Assembly (NCBI GenBank): GCA_965367015.1
Contig: CBDUGY010000137.1
Location: 1-6,819 of the forward strand
DNA length: 6,819 nt
Direction of reading: 5' to 3'
Source of the DNA: CAXBES01 sp965367015
GTDB lineage: Bacteria > Bacteroidota > Bacteroidia > Flavobacteriales > Flavobacteriaceae
In this document: positions 1 through 6,337 of the stretch, piece after piece
Position numbering within the stretch: the first letter of the stretch is position 1
How the letters are laid out: every line of letters starts with the position of its first letter
Notes under the pieces: generated by a model
The model's database searches: none
Seen by the model: the letters and a program-made list of their open reading frames with translations, nothing else
What the model was told of the DNA's origin: nothing
Program-made: the position numbers and the translations under genes

Positions 1-1
1 A

Positions 2-85
2 GTAGGAATGAATAATTGGTACCGAGCAATGCACCTCTGGCGGAGAGGAATCTTAATGAATATGACTATAAAAGATAGTAAATAG
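2..85 (+). CDS. possible C-terminal end of a gene cut by the left window edge
   Basis: One plus-strand frame is open from base 2 to a TAG stop at 83-85, giving 27 codons that end in MNMTIKDSK. The stretch contains two Trp codons and a mixed composition (NNWYRAMHLWRG), which looks more like protein than chance, but 27 codons is too little to identify a family. The frame stops 37 bp before the convergent metalloprotease gene, a natural spacing for gene ends. A chance open frame is equally possible. The sequence left of the window would settle it. Confidence 0.3.
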   Translation, partial: VGMNNWYRAMHLWRRGILMNMTIKDSK

Positions 86-121
86 AAGTAAGACCTGATT
101 ACTATGCTTCATTTCCCAGCA

Positions 122-904
122 CTATTTTCCGCCTTTCGATTGCAAATCTGCAATACACAAAGGGTCTAAAGTCGGCACCATACGTCTGCTCCTCAAACGT
201 TCCACCGCCGCTCTGGTGTTCGTCGCTTCAAAATACATAAGGCAGTCTTCAACGATACAATGTTTTAGATGCAAAGGATCTTCATGATCTGATGGATGGA
301 TGTCATCATCCTGAATGTTTACCAGACCCAGGATATGTCCAAATTCGTGTTGAAGTGTTGTCGATTCAAGAGCCGGTAACAAACTTGGATCACTGGAAGT
401 TATATCCTGCAATGTCTTTTCATAAATTACGAGCGACGTATTTCTATATGCCGTTCCCAGTGTAACTGATGTGTTTGTATCACCTTGGAAACTACCGTTA
501 GAAAAATACACATAAACAGCAATATTATCGCCCACAGTATACCGGGTTCGCTGTGCATCTTCAATGGCTCTAATCTCTTCAATGGTAAAAGGAACACCAG
601 ACTGATCATTAATGACTGTCTCAATGATTGTTATGCCCGAAGGCTTATTTACACGTTCCGTCAAAAATGTTCTAAACTGATCTATCGCTTCCTGCGAAGG
701 GCGATATGCCGGTGAATACACAAACTCTACAGTAAGAGTTTTATAGATGTCTTCGGAAAGAATATCTTCCGCTGATACCCCCAAAGCTTTTAAATTTTCG
801 GCTTTCGGATCATTGGCACTATCGTCACTATCATCCTTTTTACAAGATGCCATTGCAAGAAAAATGAAGAAAAGAGGAATGATATTTGTGTATAGAACTT
901 TCAT
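122..904 (-). CDS. zinc metalloprotease lipoprotein, flavobacterial membrane metalloprotease type
   Basis: A 260-residue exported lipoprotein with a metzincin-like zinc site. Residues 1-20 are a signal peptide with a hydrophobic core (IIPLFFIFLA), followed by lipid-attachment Cys21. The CKKDDSDDS stretch resembles the Bacteroidota lipoprotein export signal, so surface exposure is likely. The catalytic motif is HEFGHILGLVN at residues 186-196: H186 and H190 should bind zinc, E187 is the general base, and G193 is the metzincin glycine. The third position is Asn196 rather than the usual His. A His-rich insert (H203, H207, H212, H215) follows and could supply the third ligand. After it comes C216-x4-C221-x-M223, a spacing like that of archaemetzincins, with M223 as the likely Met-turn. 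One more Cys lies near the end (C250). The natural substrate is unknown. The start is set by the signal peptide, and a -7 box lies about 22 bp upstream. It is divergent from the DUF2059 gene. Protease class is fairly sure; activity is inferred. Confidence 0.85.
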   Translation of the reverse strand: MKVLYTNIIPLFFIFLAMASCKKDDSDDSANDPKAENLKALGVSAEDILSEDIYKTLTVEFVYSPAYRPSQEAIDQFRTFLTERVNKPSGITIIETVINDQSGVPFTIEEIRAIEDAQRTRYTVGDNIAVYVYFSNGSFQGDTNTSVTLGTAYRNTSLVIYEKTLQDITSSDPSLLPALESTTLQHEFGHILGLVNIQDDDIHPSDHEDPLHLKHCIVEDCLMYFEATNTRAAVERLRSRRMVPTLDPLCIADLQSKGGK

Positions 905-917
905 TAGTATAAATTTG
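885..917 (+). promoter_or_regulatory. Bacteroidota-type promoter for the DUF2059 gene
   Basis: TTTG at 885-888 and TAAATTTG at 910-917 are separated by 21 bp. This matches the known Bacteroidota consensus of a -33 TTG-type element and a -7 TAnnTTTG element with roughly 17-23 bp between them. Transcription should begin near 923, leaving a leader of about 20 nt before the ATG at 943. The -33 element lies inside the first codons of the divergent metalloprotease gene. No Shine-Dalgarno sequence is visible, which is normal in this phylum. Confidence 0.65.
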
Positions 918-926
918 TATTATTAA

Positions 927-934
927 CAAACATA
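927..934 (-). promoter_or_regulatory. -7 promoter element for the metalloprotease gene
   Basis: On the minus strand this reads TATGTTTG, an exact TAnnTTTG match. It lies 22 bp before the metalloprotease ATG, giving a predicted leader of about 15 nt. No clear -33 TTG is seen at the expected distance (around 952-960), so the promoter may be weak or need an activator. It sits only 9 bp from the opposing -7 box at 910-917. Confidence 0.45.
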
Positions 935-942
935 ATCTTTAT

Positions 943-1491
943 ATGCGCATTATGAAAATACGATCACTTGTTTTAACGCTATTTTTAGGAATTTGTTACA
1001 CTGTAGGAGCACAAGACAGTTCATTTCAGGAGAACATTATAACATATCTAAAGCTCAATGGAACTGAGTCACAATACAATAGAGCATTCGATGAAATGTT
1101 TGTTATGCTGGGTCAGCAATTTGGGGATGCCAATGTACCGGAAGAAGAGTGGACCGCAATGAAAAGCAGTAAAGAAGAGGATGTTAGTAAGGTACTGGCT
1201 ATGATAGCTTCTGCCTATCGAAAGCATTTTACTGAAGCCGAAATAAAAGAAATGAATACTTTTTACAGCTCATATGTAGGTGCTAAATTAGCAAAGCGGG
1301 AAGAAAAAATAACAGCCGAAGATAATAAGGAAATTGTATACTTTTTTAATTCCGAGGTGGGCAAAAAGATAAGTGAGAAACAGCAGGACCTAAGTAAAGA
1401 CATTATTGAAATTTCAGAGTATTGGAGTCGCGACCTGTTTATGAGTAATATGAATGCTTTGGTAGCTAAAGGGTATGAGACGCGGCAGTAA
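943..1491 (+). CDS. exported DUF2059 domain protein
   Basis: A 182-residue protein of unknown function from the DUF2059 family. Residues 1-23 form a signal peptide (core LVLTLFLGICYTVGA) with a likely cut before QD at residues 24-25, so the mature protein is periplasmic or secreted. The DUF2059 part spans roughly residues 85-145, with the typical AYRKHFTEAEIKEMNTFY segment (91-108) followed by a short helix ending in GKKI (140-143). The rest is predicted mostly helical and highly charged, with no catalytic motif and only Cys18, which lies in the signal peptide. A second ATG at 952 (MKIRSLVL) is an equally good start and does not change the mature protein. Its own promoter lies at 885-917. The last 26 bp overlap the end of the convergent methyltransferase gene. 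The family assignment is from sequence recognition; no molecular role is established that I know of. Confidence 0.85.
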   Translation: MRIMKIRSLVLTLFLGICYTVGAQDSSFQENIITYLKLNGTESQYNRAFDEMFVMLGQQFGDANVPEEEWTAMKSSKEEDVSKVLAMIASAYRKHFTEAEIKEMNTFYSSYVGAKLAKREEKITAEDNKEIVYFFNSEVGKKISEKQQDLSKDIIEISEYWSRDLFMSNMNALVAKGYETRQ

Positions 1492-2200
1492 GCTTAGCTA
1501 AATAATCATAGTTTTTACCTCGCGCAACAAGTTGAAAAGTCAATCCTGAAGCTAAGCAAGCTTGTTCAAATAGGTGCTCGTCTAAATACAACCAATCGAA
1601 AGTTTCACTTTCTACACCTTTATATTTCATAGTAAATTCTAATTCGCCATAGTACCTATCTTGCGGCACCCATATACCGCGGTTTTCATCACTTATACCC
1701 ACCGAAGCCGATGGATACATGTACTTTAAATCGCTGGAATCAATAAGTATCTGCCCGTTCGGACGTAGTAGAGATTTGAGACGTTTGAGATAGTGGTCTA
1801 CGAATTCTAATTTTTGAAAGATACCAGTGCCATTCATAAGTATTAAAATTGTATCGAAAGTTTCTTCTTTTAGATGAAGCATATCCATCACTCGGGCATC
1901 CGAGACACCTCTCAGTTTTGAAACCTCTATGGCTCCGTTGGAAATATCAATAGCCGAAACCCGTAAACCTTTTTTCTGAAGATATAGAGAATGACTCCCC
2001 GCGCCACAACCTACATCTAGAACGTGGCCTCGGGCTATTTCTAATGCTTCTTGTTCAAGCTCAGGCATTTCAGAAAAACCTCTGAATAAATAAGGAAGTG
2101 GCAACTCATCTTCTTCACTGATATTGGTTTCTGTGATTATATCTTCGGAATAATTTCCATGGTAATAATCTAAAAGAGCTGTTCCGAGGATATCTTTCAT
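1466..2200 (-). CDS. class I SAM-dependent methyltransferase
   Basis: A 244-residue cytoplasmic methyltransferase with a Rossmann-like fold. Motif I is VLDVGCGAGSH at residues 60-70, the glycine loop that binds S-adenosylmethionine. Asp85 in VSAIDIS, at the end of strand 2, should contact the ribose. D106 in VMDMLHL fits the adenine-contacting position. FDTILILMNGTG at 115-126 is the motif IV region, and LLRPNGQILIDSSD (144-157) is the usual motif following it. The N-terminal 50 residues (LLDYYHGNYSED...) and the WVPQDRYYGELEFTMKYKG region (177-195) probably shape the substrate site. The sequence does not reveal the substrate, and small-molecule substrates are as likely as any other. Length is normal for a stand-alone enzyme. 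The gene overlaps the end of the DUF2059 gene by 26 bp and is divergent from the YkgJ-type gene. I see no clear promoter box upstream of its ATG. Confidence 0.87.
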   Translation of the reverse strand: MKDILGTALLDYYHGNYSEDIITETNISEEDELPLPYLFRGFSEMPELEQEALEIARGHVLDVGCGAGSHSLYLQKKGLRVSAIDISNGAIEVSKLRGVSDARVMDMLHLKEETFDTILILMNGTGIFQKLEFVDHYLKRLKSLLRPNGQILIDSSDLKYMYPSASVGISDENRGIWVPQDRYYGELEFTMKYKGVESETFDWLYLDEHLFEQACLASGLTFQLVARGKNYDYLAKLTAASHTL

Positions 2201-2275
2201 TGTTAATTTAATTATGTATTACTTCATTTTCTGAAAAGTTGTTTCTATGCCTGCGCACAACCTCCCACTTTTCCC

Positions 2276-2283
2276 TATTTTTG
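2276..2283 (+). promoter_or_regulatory. -7 promoter element that decides the YkgJ-type start
   Basis: TATTTTTG is an exact TAnnTTTG match and ends 5 bp before the ATG at 2289. Transcription would begin at or next to that ATG, giving a leaderless or almost leaderless message. An upstream in-frame ATG at 2247 would lie before the promoter and would not be transcribed from it. No good -33 TTG is found 17-23 bp upstream, so the call rests on the -7 box alone. Confidence 0.5.
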
Positions 2284-2288
2284 CCACT

Positions 2289-2783
2289 ATGGAAGAAATT
2301 CTTCGAAACTTACCACAAAAAGCCAAAGAAACTCATGCAGAGAACAAAAAGTTTTTGGCAAAGTTAAAGAAAAAGCCGCCAAAGAAACTCGATTTTTTAA
2401 TGAGCGAATTGCATGAAGCGGAGTTTGAACGCACCGATTGCCTTACTTGTGCAAATTGTTGCAAGACTACTGGTCCGTTGTTCACCAATAAGGACGTAGC
2501 ACGTATTTCAAAACATTTTAGAATGAAGGAACAGCATTTTGTAGAAGCCTATTTACGGATAGATGAAGACAACGATTATGTTTTACAAAGTGTACCCTGC
2601 ACTTTTTTAGGAGCCGATAATTACTGTAGTATTTACGACGTACGCCCTAAAGCATGCAGAGAGTTTCCACATACCGATAGAAAAAAGTTTCAGCAGATCT
2701 CGAATCTCACATTAAAGAATGTCGCAATCTGTCCGGCTGCTTTTAATATCGTTGAAGAAATGAAGAAGCGATTGCCTTTGTAG
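2289..2783 (+). CDS. YkgJ family cysteine-cluster protein, putative metal binding
   Basis: A 164-residue cytoplasmic protein of the YkgJ family (Fe-S or zinc-cluster type, CxxCxxCC). The N-terminal cluster is C51-x2-C54-x2-C57-C58 (DCLTCANCCK), followed by C104 (VPCTFL), C113 (NYCSIYDVRP), C123 (KACREFP) and C148 (AICPAAF). Eight cysteines in this order are the family signature and probably bind a metal or iron-sulfur cluster. The first 35 residues are Lys-rich and helical. No signal peptide is present. I chose the ATG at 2289 rather than the in-frame ATG at 2247. The extra 14 residues (MPAHNLPLFPIFAT) look non-coding, and the -7 box at 2276-2283 lies within that stretch. The gene is divergent from the methyltransferase. 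The biochemical role of the family is largely unknown. Family call is secure, function is not. Confidence 0.88.
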   Translation: MEEILRNLPQKAKETHAENKKFLAKLKKKPPKKLDFLMSELHEAEFERTDCLTCANCCKTTGPLFTNKDVARISKHFRMKEQHFVEAYLRIDEDNDYVLQSVPCTFLGADNYCSIYDVRPKACREFPHTDRKKFQQISNLTLKNVAICPAAFNIVEEMKKRLPL

Positions 2784-2903
2784 AGGTAAGTTTTCGATAA
2801 TTCTATTATAATTTTAGATCCTCAAGTGACAACATTAATTTAACCGATGGGACTTTGGGTTAATGCTCATTCCTCCATATTACTCCAGCAGTTATAATCA
2901 CTC

Positions 2904-4163
2904 TTAATCATAAATCAAATACTTTTTCCTCTTCAAAGTATAGGTATCCAAATCTTTTTGCCAACTCTGCCGAATCTCTTCTGAAGTTAAGCCCTGCTCA
3001 ATCTGTCGCTGTAATTCTTTTGTACCGGCAAGCTTGTTAAAAAAGTCATTGAAAAAATCTGCTTTCTTTCCGCTATCGACATAAGCCTCAATGAGCCAAT
3101 CAAGGTTAATTTTGTTTTGCTTCGGAAACGTCCTAAGGTCCTTTCCATAACAAAGCTCACCTTTAAATTTAGGGTATTTGGCACCCTCATTCTCTTGAGG
3201 TGTAAATTGAAACGAGTACTTTTCCGAAGGTAAAGAAGGTGCTCCAAAAATTTGAAATTGCATCTCAGTTCCCCGACCGGCGCTCACAATAGTGCCTTCA
3301 AAAAAACATAGACTGGGATAGAGATTAATTGCTGTATCATTTGGAAGATTCGGAGATGGCTTTACAGCTAAAGAATAGTTGCTTTTATGTTTGTAATTCT
3401 CCATTGCAATCACTGTAAGGTCACAACTAACTCCATCTTTTAACCACTTTTCACCGTTAATCATTTGTGCGTACTCTCCTATGGTCATTCCATGCACCAC
3501 AGGCACCGGATGCATTCCCACAAAACTCGAATGCTCCGATTGTAAAATGGGTCCGTCGATATAATGACCATTCGGATTGGGACGATCTAAAATTATCAAC
3601 GGAATTCCAAATTCAGCACAAGCTTCCATAATATAATGTAAACTTGAGATGTATGTGTAAAAACGGGCACCCACATCCTGGATATCGAAAATTAATACAT
3701 CCAGATCTTCGAGTTGCTTTTTTGACGGCTTTTTATTTTTTCCGTAAAGCGATATAATCGGTAGGCCGGTTCTAGTATCAATGGCGTCATTAACAACCTC
3801 TCCGGCATCGGCAGTTCCCCGAAAGCCATGCTCCGGACTAAATACTTTTTTAACTGAAATGTTCTTTTGGAGTAGAATATCAACCAAATGAGTTTCCCCA
3901 ACCATCGAGGTCTGATTCGCTATGATCCCAACCTTTTTGTTTTCTATAAGAGGAACATACTCTGAAAACAAAGCGGCTCCTACTATGATGTCTCCGGTCT
4001 CTTTGCTTTCCGCTTCCAGCCCTCCAACCTCCATGGTATCGTGAATTACTAAGTCGTTGGCAGAAGCCTCATTTTTACCGTTGGTACCGCTGCCGCATGA
4101 AAAACTTATAAGCAACAAACATAAACTCCCTGCTTTAACTAAAAAGACGGACGGTTTAGTCAT
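2904..4163 (-). CDS. namZ: NamZ/DUF1343 exo-beta-N-acetylmuramidase lipoprotein
   Basis: A 419-residue lipoprotein of the NamZ family (DUF1343, CAZy GH171). NamZ enzymes remove terminal N-acetylmuramic acid from the non-reducing end of peptidoglycan glycans, a step in wall recycling. Residues 1-22 are a signal peptide with the lipid Cys at 23 (ISFSCGSG), then an acidic linker to about residue 57. Conserved blocks, in order: VGIIANQTS (78-86), FSPEHGFRG (108-115, with E111 and H112), FDIQDVGARFYTY (159-171), LDRPNPNG (192-199), HPVPVVHGMTIGEYA (218-232), KPSPNLPN (268-275) and FFEGTIVSAGRGTEMQFQIFGAP (287-309). The open frame continues upstream to an ATG at 4517, but that part lies antisense to the permease gene. 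The start at 4163 places the signal peptide properly; an ATG at 4202 would add only 13 residues. It is divergent from the permease gene. Family is secure; activity follows from characterised homologues. Confidence 0.9.
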   Translation of the reverse strand: MTKPSVFLVKAGSLCLLLISFSCGSGTNGKNEASANDLVIHDTMEVGGLEAESKETGDIIVGAALFSEYVPLIENKKVGIIANQTSMVGETHLVDILLQKNISVKKVFSPEHGFRGTADAGEVVNDAIDTRTGLPIISLYGKNKKPSKKQLEDLDVLIFDIQDVGARFYTYISSLHYIMEACAEFGIPLIILDRPNPNGHYIDGPILQSEHSSFVGMHPVPVVHGMTIGEYAQMINGEKWLKDGVSCDLTVIAMENYKHKSNYSLAVKPSPNLPNDTAINLYPSLCFFEGTIVSAGRGTEMQFQIFGAPSLPSEKYSFQFTPQENEGAKYPKFKGELCYGKDLRTFPKQNKINLDWLIEAYVDSGKKADFFNDFFNKLAGTKELQRQIEQGLTSEEIRQSWQKDLDTYTLKRKKYLIYD

Positions 4164-4255
4164 GACTCTGTAATTGATTGAGGTTAGTATAACCGGCTTC
4201 ATGAAATACGCAAAACCTTTCAGCTTATTACTCCAGAGTTTCACTAAGAAAAATG

Positions 4256-4263
4256 TATTTTTG
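4256..4263 (+). promoter_or_regulatory. -7 promoter element for the permease gene
   Basis: TATTTTTG is an exact TAnnTTTG match, 27 bp before the GTG start at 4291. Predicted transcription starts near 4269, leaving a leader of about 22 nt. No proper -33 TTG lies at the right distance; only GTTTC around 4238-4242 is close. Together with the in-frame TAA at 4285-4287 it supports the GTG as the true start. Confidence 0.45.
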
Positions 4264-4290
4264 AAAACAGATAACGGCATAAAATAACTT

Positions 4291-5526
4291 GTGAATTTCG
4301 AATTTTTCATCGCCCGACGCATCGTCGCTTCTAAGGAATATAAAAGTAGTATTTCGGCACCAATAATAAAAATTGCTATTACAGCAATTGCTTTGGGTAT
4401 TATTATGATGCTAATCACGATTGCGACCAGTGCCGGACTGCAACAAAAGATTCGCGAGAAAGTATCGGCTTTTAATGGTGACATTATTATCAGCAACTTT
4501 GATACAAATTTCTCCAACGATTCGCAGATTCCTATTTCGAAGAATCAGGATTTCTATCCCGATTTCAATATTGTTGAAGGTGTGCGGCATATTCAAGTTA
4601 CTGCTTCGAAAGGAGGAGTAATTAGAACGGCAACCGATTTTGAAGGGATTGTAGTAAAAGGGGTTGGAGATGACTACGATTGGAGGTATTTTTCAGAATT
4701 TCTAGTAGAAGGGAAGCTTCCGATATATACAGATGAATTAAATCAGGAAATCCTCGTTTCAACTTTTCTAGCCAACCGACTTGATCTTAAGGTAGGGGAC
4801 AAGGTAGTAACGTATTTTTTTAACGAAGAAAGCTCCAAACCGCCCCGAAGTGTTGGCTTTACCATAGTCGGCTTATATAACAGTAGTTTTCAGCAATTCG
4901 ATGAACAATTCATCATTGCCGATATAAGACACATTCAACGCCTCAATAAATGGAAGGACGATGAGATAGGCTCTTTCGAAGTATTTGTCGATGATTTCGA
5001 TAACATTCAGAACATCGGTAACGAAATCTATGAAGCAACAGCAAGCACCTTAGACACACAAACTATCCGCAATAAATACTATTCAATCTTTGAGTGGCTC
5101 GACCTATTCGATTTCAATGTGGCACTTATAATAGGGATTATGATTCTCGTTGCTGGTATCAACATGATCACCGCTTTGTTAGTACTAATTTTAGAAAGAA
5201 CTCAAATGATTGGTATTCTGAAAGCACTAGGAAGCAGTGATTGGAGCGTGAGGAAGGTTTTTCTATACAACGCTATGTATCTTATTGGAGTAGGTTTATT
5301 TTGGGGAAATTTCATAGGCTTGGGATTGCTATTTATACAGAAATATTTCAAACTCTTCCCATTAGATCCCGATACTTATTATGTTACGGAAGCGCCTGTT
5401 TATATAGATCTTAGCTACATTCTATTGCTCAACGCTGGCACATTCTTATTGTGTCTCTTAATGCTACTCATTCCCTCCTATATCATTGCTAAGATCTCTC
5501 CGGTAAAAGCAATGCGTTTTGAATAG
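4291..5526 (+). CDS. FtsX/LolE-type ABC transporter permease
   Basis: A 411-residue inner-membrane permease with the MacB/LolC/E layout. A short cytoplasmic start (MNFEFFIARRIVASKEYKSS) leads into transmembrane helix 1 (about 24-49). A periplasmic domain of about 225 residues follows (50-270). The FtsX domain has three helices at about 276-301, 324-350 and 374-400. The cytoplasmic loop LERTQMIGILKALGSSDWSVRKVF (301-324) is the conserved FtsX/LolE segment that couples to the ATPase, and the tail KISPVKAMRFE is typical. Such permeases extract lipoproteins from the inner membrane for transport to the outer membrane, working with a LolD-type ATPase. No ATPase gene is in the window, so it must be encoded elsewhere. 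The start codon is GTG: an in-frame TAA lies at 4285-4287, and the next Met lies inside helix 1. A Lol role is inferred; other mechanotransmission exporters share this fold. Confidence 0.87.
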   Translation: MNFEFFIARRIVASKEYKSSISAPIIKIAITAIALGIIMMLITIATSAGLQQKIREKVSAFNGDIIISNFDTNFSNDSQIPISKNQDFYPDFNIVEGVRHIQVTASKGGVIRTATDFEGIVVKGVGDDYDWRYFSEFLVEGKLPIYTDELNQEILVSTFLANRLDLKVGDKVVTYFFNEESSKPPRSVGFTIVGLYNSSFQQFDEQFIIADIRHIQRLNKWKDDEIGSFEVFVDDFDNIQNIGNEIYEATASTLDTQTIRNKYYSIFEWLDLFDFNVALIIGIMILVAGINMITALLVLILERTQMIGILKALGSSDWSVRKVFLYNAMYLIGVGLFWGNFIGLGLLFIQKYFKLFPLDPDTYYVTEAPVYIDLSYILLLNAGTFLLCLLMLLIPSYIIAKISPVKAMRFE

Positions 5527-5552
5527 TTAAGAATTACCACATCATAAATAAA

Positions 5553-5577
5553 AACAGGAAGTAAAGCACTTCCTGTT
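5553..5577. terminator. bidirectional intrinsic terminator between convergent genes
   Basis: AACAGGAAGT at 5553-5562 and ACTTCCTGTT at 5568-5577 form a perfect 10 bp stem with a 5 nt loop. It lies 26 bp after the permease stop and 13 bp after the stop of the minus-strand gene. Read on the minus strand the stem is followed by TTTTATTTATG, a fair T-tract, so it should best end the 5591-6337 gene. On the plus strand the following CTATTCG is poorer, so termination of the permease message may be weaker. Confidence 0.8.
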
Positions 5578-5590
5578 CTATTCGAATTTC

Positions 5591-6337
5591 TTAGTTTTTT
5601 GATTTGGTTTTTCTAGGCTTGTCACCGGGTAATCCCTTTTCGTTAATTGCCATTGCTGTGCCAACTCCATCCTCTATTACCATCGAAAAATGAACCAGGT
5701 TACGATTCATATTCCCGCCAGTATCTGTAATAAGGGTGCCATCGTTCCATGTCCATTCAATTTTCAAGTCACAGTTACCATTTGGACAATCCCCGGTTGG
5801 GATGACGCATTCATTGTCCACTAATGAAATAACGGATGTACTACCTGCACATCTTCGTGTTAGTGAAAGCTCATGGTAAACAGCTTTTCCTCCGCCACCA
5901 CCAACTCCTACATCTGTCGATGCATCTGTCATTGTTCCTGCACCAGATACTCGATTTAAAATCACCGGGGTACTTTTATCTATTTTTTGTCGAATTCTAA
6001 TTGGCTCATGTGTTCTTATTTCACTTGATACATCTTCAGAGTTTTTTACTTCAATGATCGTATTATCTGAAGAATTTACTTTGTATTCTGATTTTGCCTG
6101 ATAGTAATCGTAACCTCTTTTTCCTGATGATTGTTCAACCGCCTCATCTACAGGGGCTTTTACATAATGATCAAATAAAATTGAGAATCCCGTTTCTGTT
6201 GGAATTACTCTACACTTTACATTTTTTGCTAAGTCCCAGCCTTTAAATTTTGGAGCTTGATCTTGAGCAAATGAATGAGAAGTGAAATTCGCAAAAGCAA
6301 AAGCAAAAAGAGCAATTGCAATCATTTTTGTTTTCAT
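5591..6337 (-). CDS. secreted protein of unknown function
   Basis: A 248-residue exported protein I do not recognise. Residues 1-24 are a signal peptide (core MIAIALFAFAFA) with a probable cut at SFA|QD. It lacks a lipobox, so it should be soluble in the periplasm or secreted. The mature part looks rich in beta strands. Visible features are a run of five glycines (146-150) in a TDVGVGGGGGKAVYHE segment and five cysteines: C42, C163, C177, C184 and C189. The last three form an ECVIPTGDCPNGNC cluster (176-189) that could hold disulfides or a loop. The tail is basic (KPRKTKSKN, 240-248). There is no T9SS C-terminal sorting domain. It stands alone, ended by the hairpin at 5553-5577, with a long non-coding stretch upstream. 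An ATG four codons downstream is a possible alternative start. Real-gene confidence is high; no function is proposed. Confidence 0.8.
   Translation of the reverse strand: MKTKMIAIALFAFAFANFTSHSFAQDQAPKFKGWDLAKNVKCRVIPTETGFSILFDHYVKAPVDEAVEQSSGKRGYDYYQAKSEYKVNSSDNTIIEVKNSEDVSSEIRTHEPIRIRQKIDKSTPVILNRVSGAGTMTDASTDVGVGGGGGKAVYHELSLTRRCAGSTSVISLVDNECVIPTGDCPNGNCDLKIEWTWNDGTLITDTGGNMNRNLVHFSMVIEDGVGTAMAINEKGLPGDKPRKTKSKN

Noticed and set aside
34..48. CCTCT-ggcgg-AGAGG hairpin downstream of the metalloprotease gene, as a terminator
   Set aside because: The stem is only 5 bp, lies over 70 bp past the stop and has no T-tract on either strand.
485..715. 76-codon plus-strand open frame inside the metalloprotease gene
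   Set aside because: It is antisense to a clear protease coding sequence including its conserved region, and shows no protein-like features.
2840..2863. TTAACC...GGTTAA inverted repeat between the YkgJ-type and namZ genes, as a terminator
   Set aside because: The stem is 6 bp with a 12 nt loop and no following T-tract, so it is too weak to call.
2987..3247. 86-codon minus-strand open frame inside namZ
   Set aside because: It is a shifted frame of a well-conserved gene and has no signal, domain or start context of its own.
4411..4621. Short open frames on both strands inside the 5' part of the permease gene
   Set aside because: Both overlap the strongly family-like permease sequence and carry no recognisable features.
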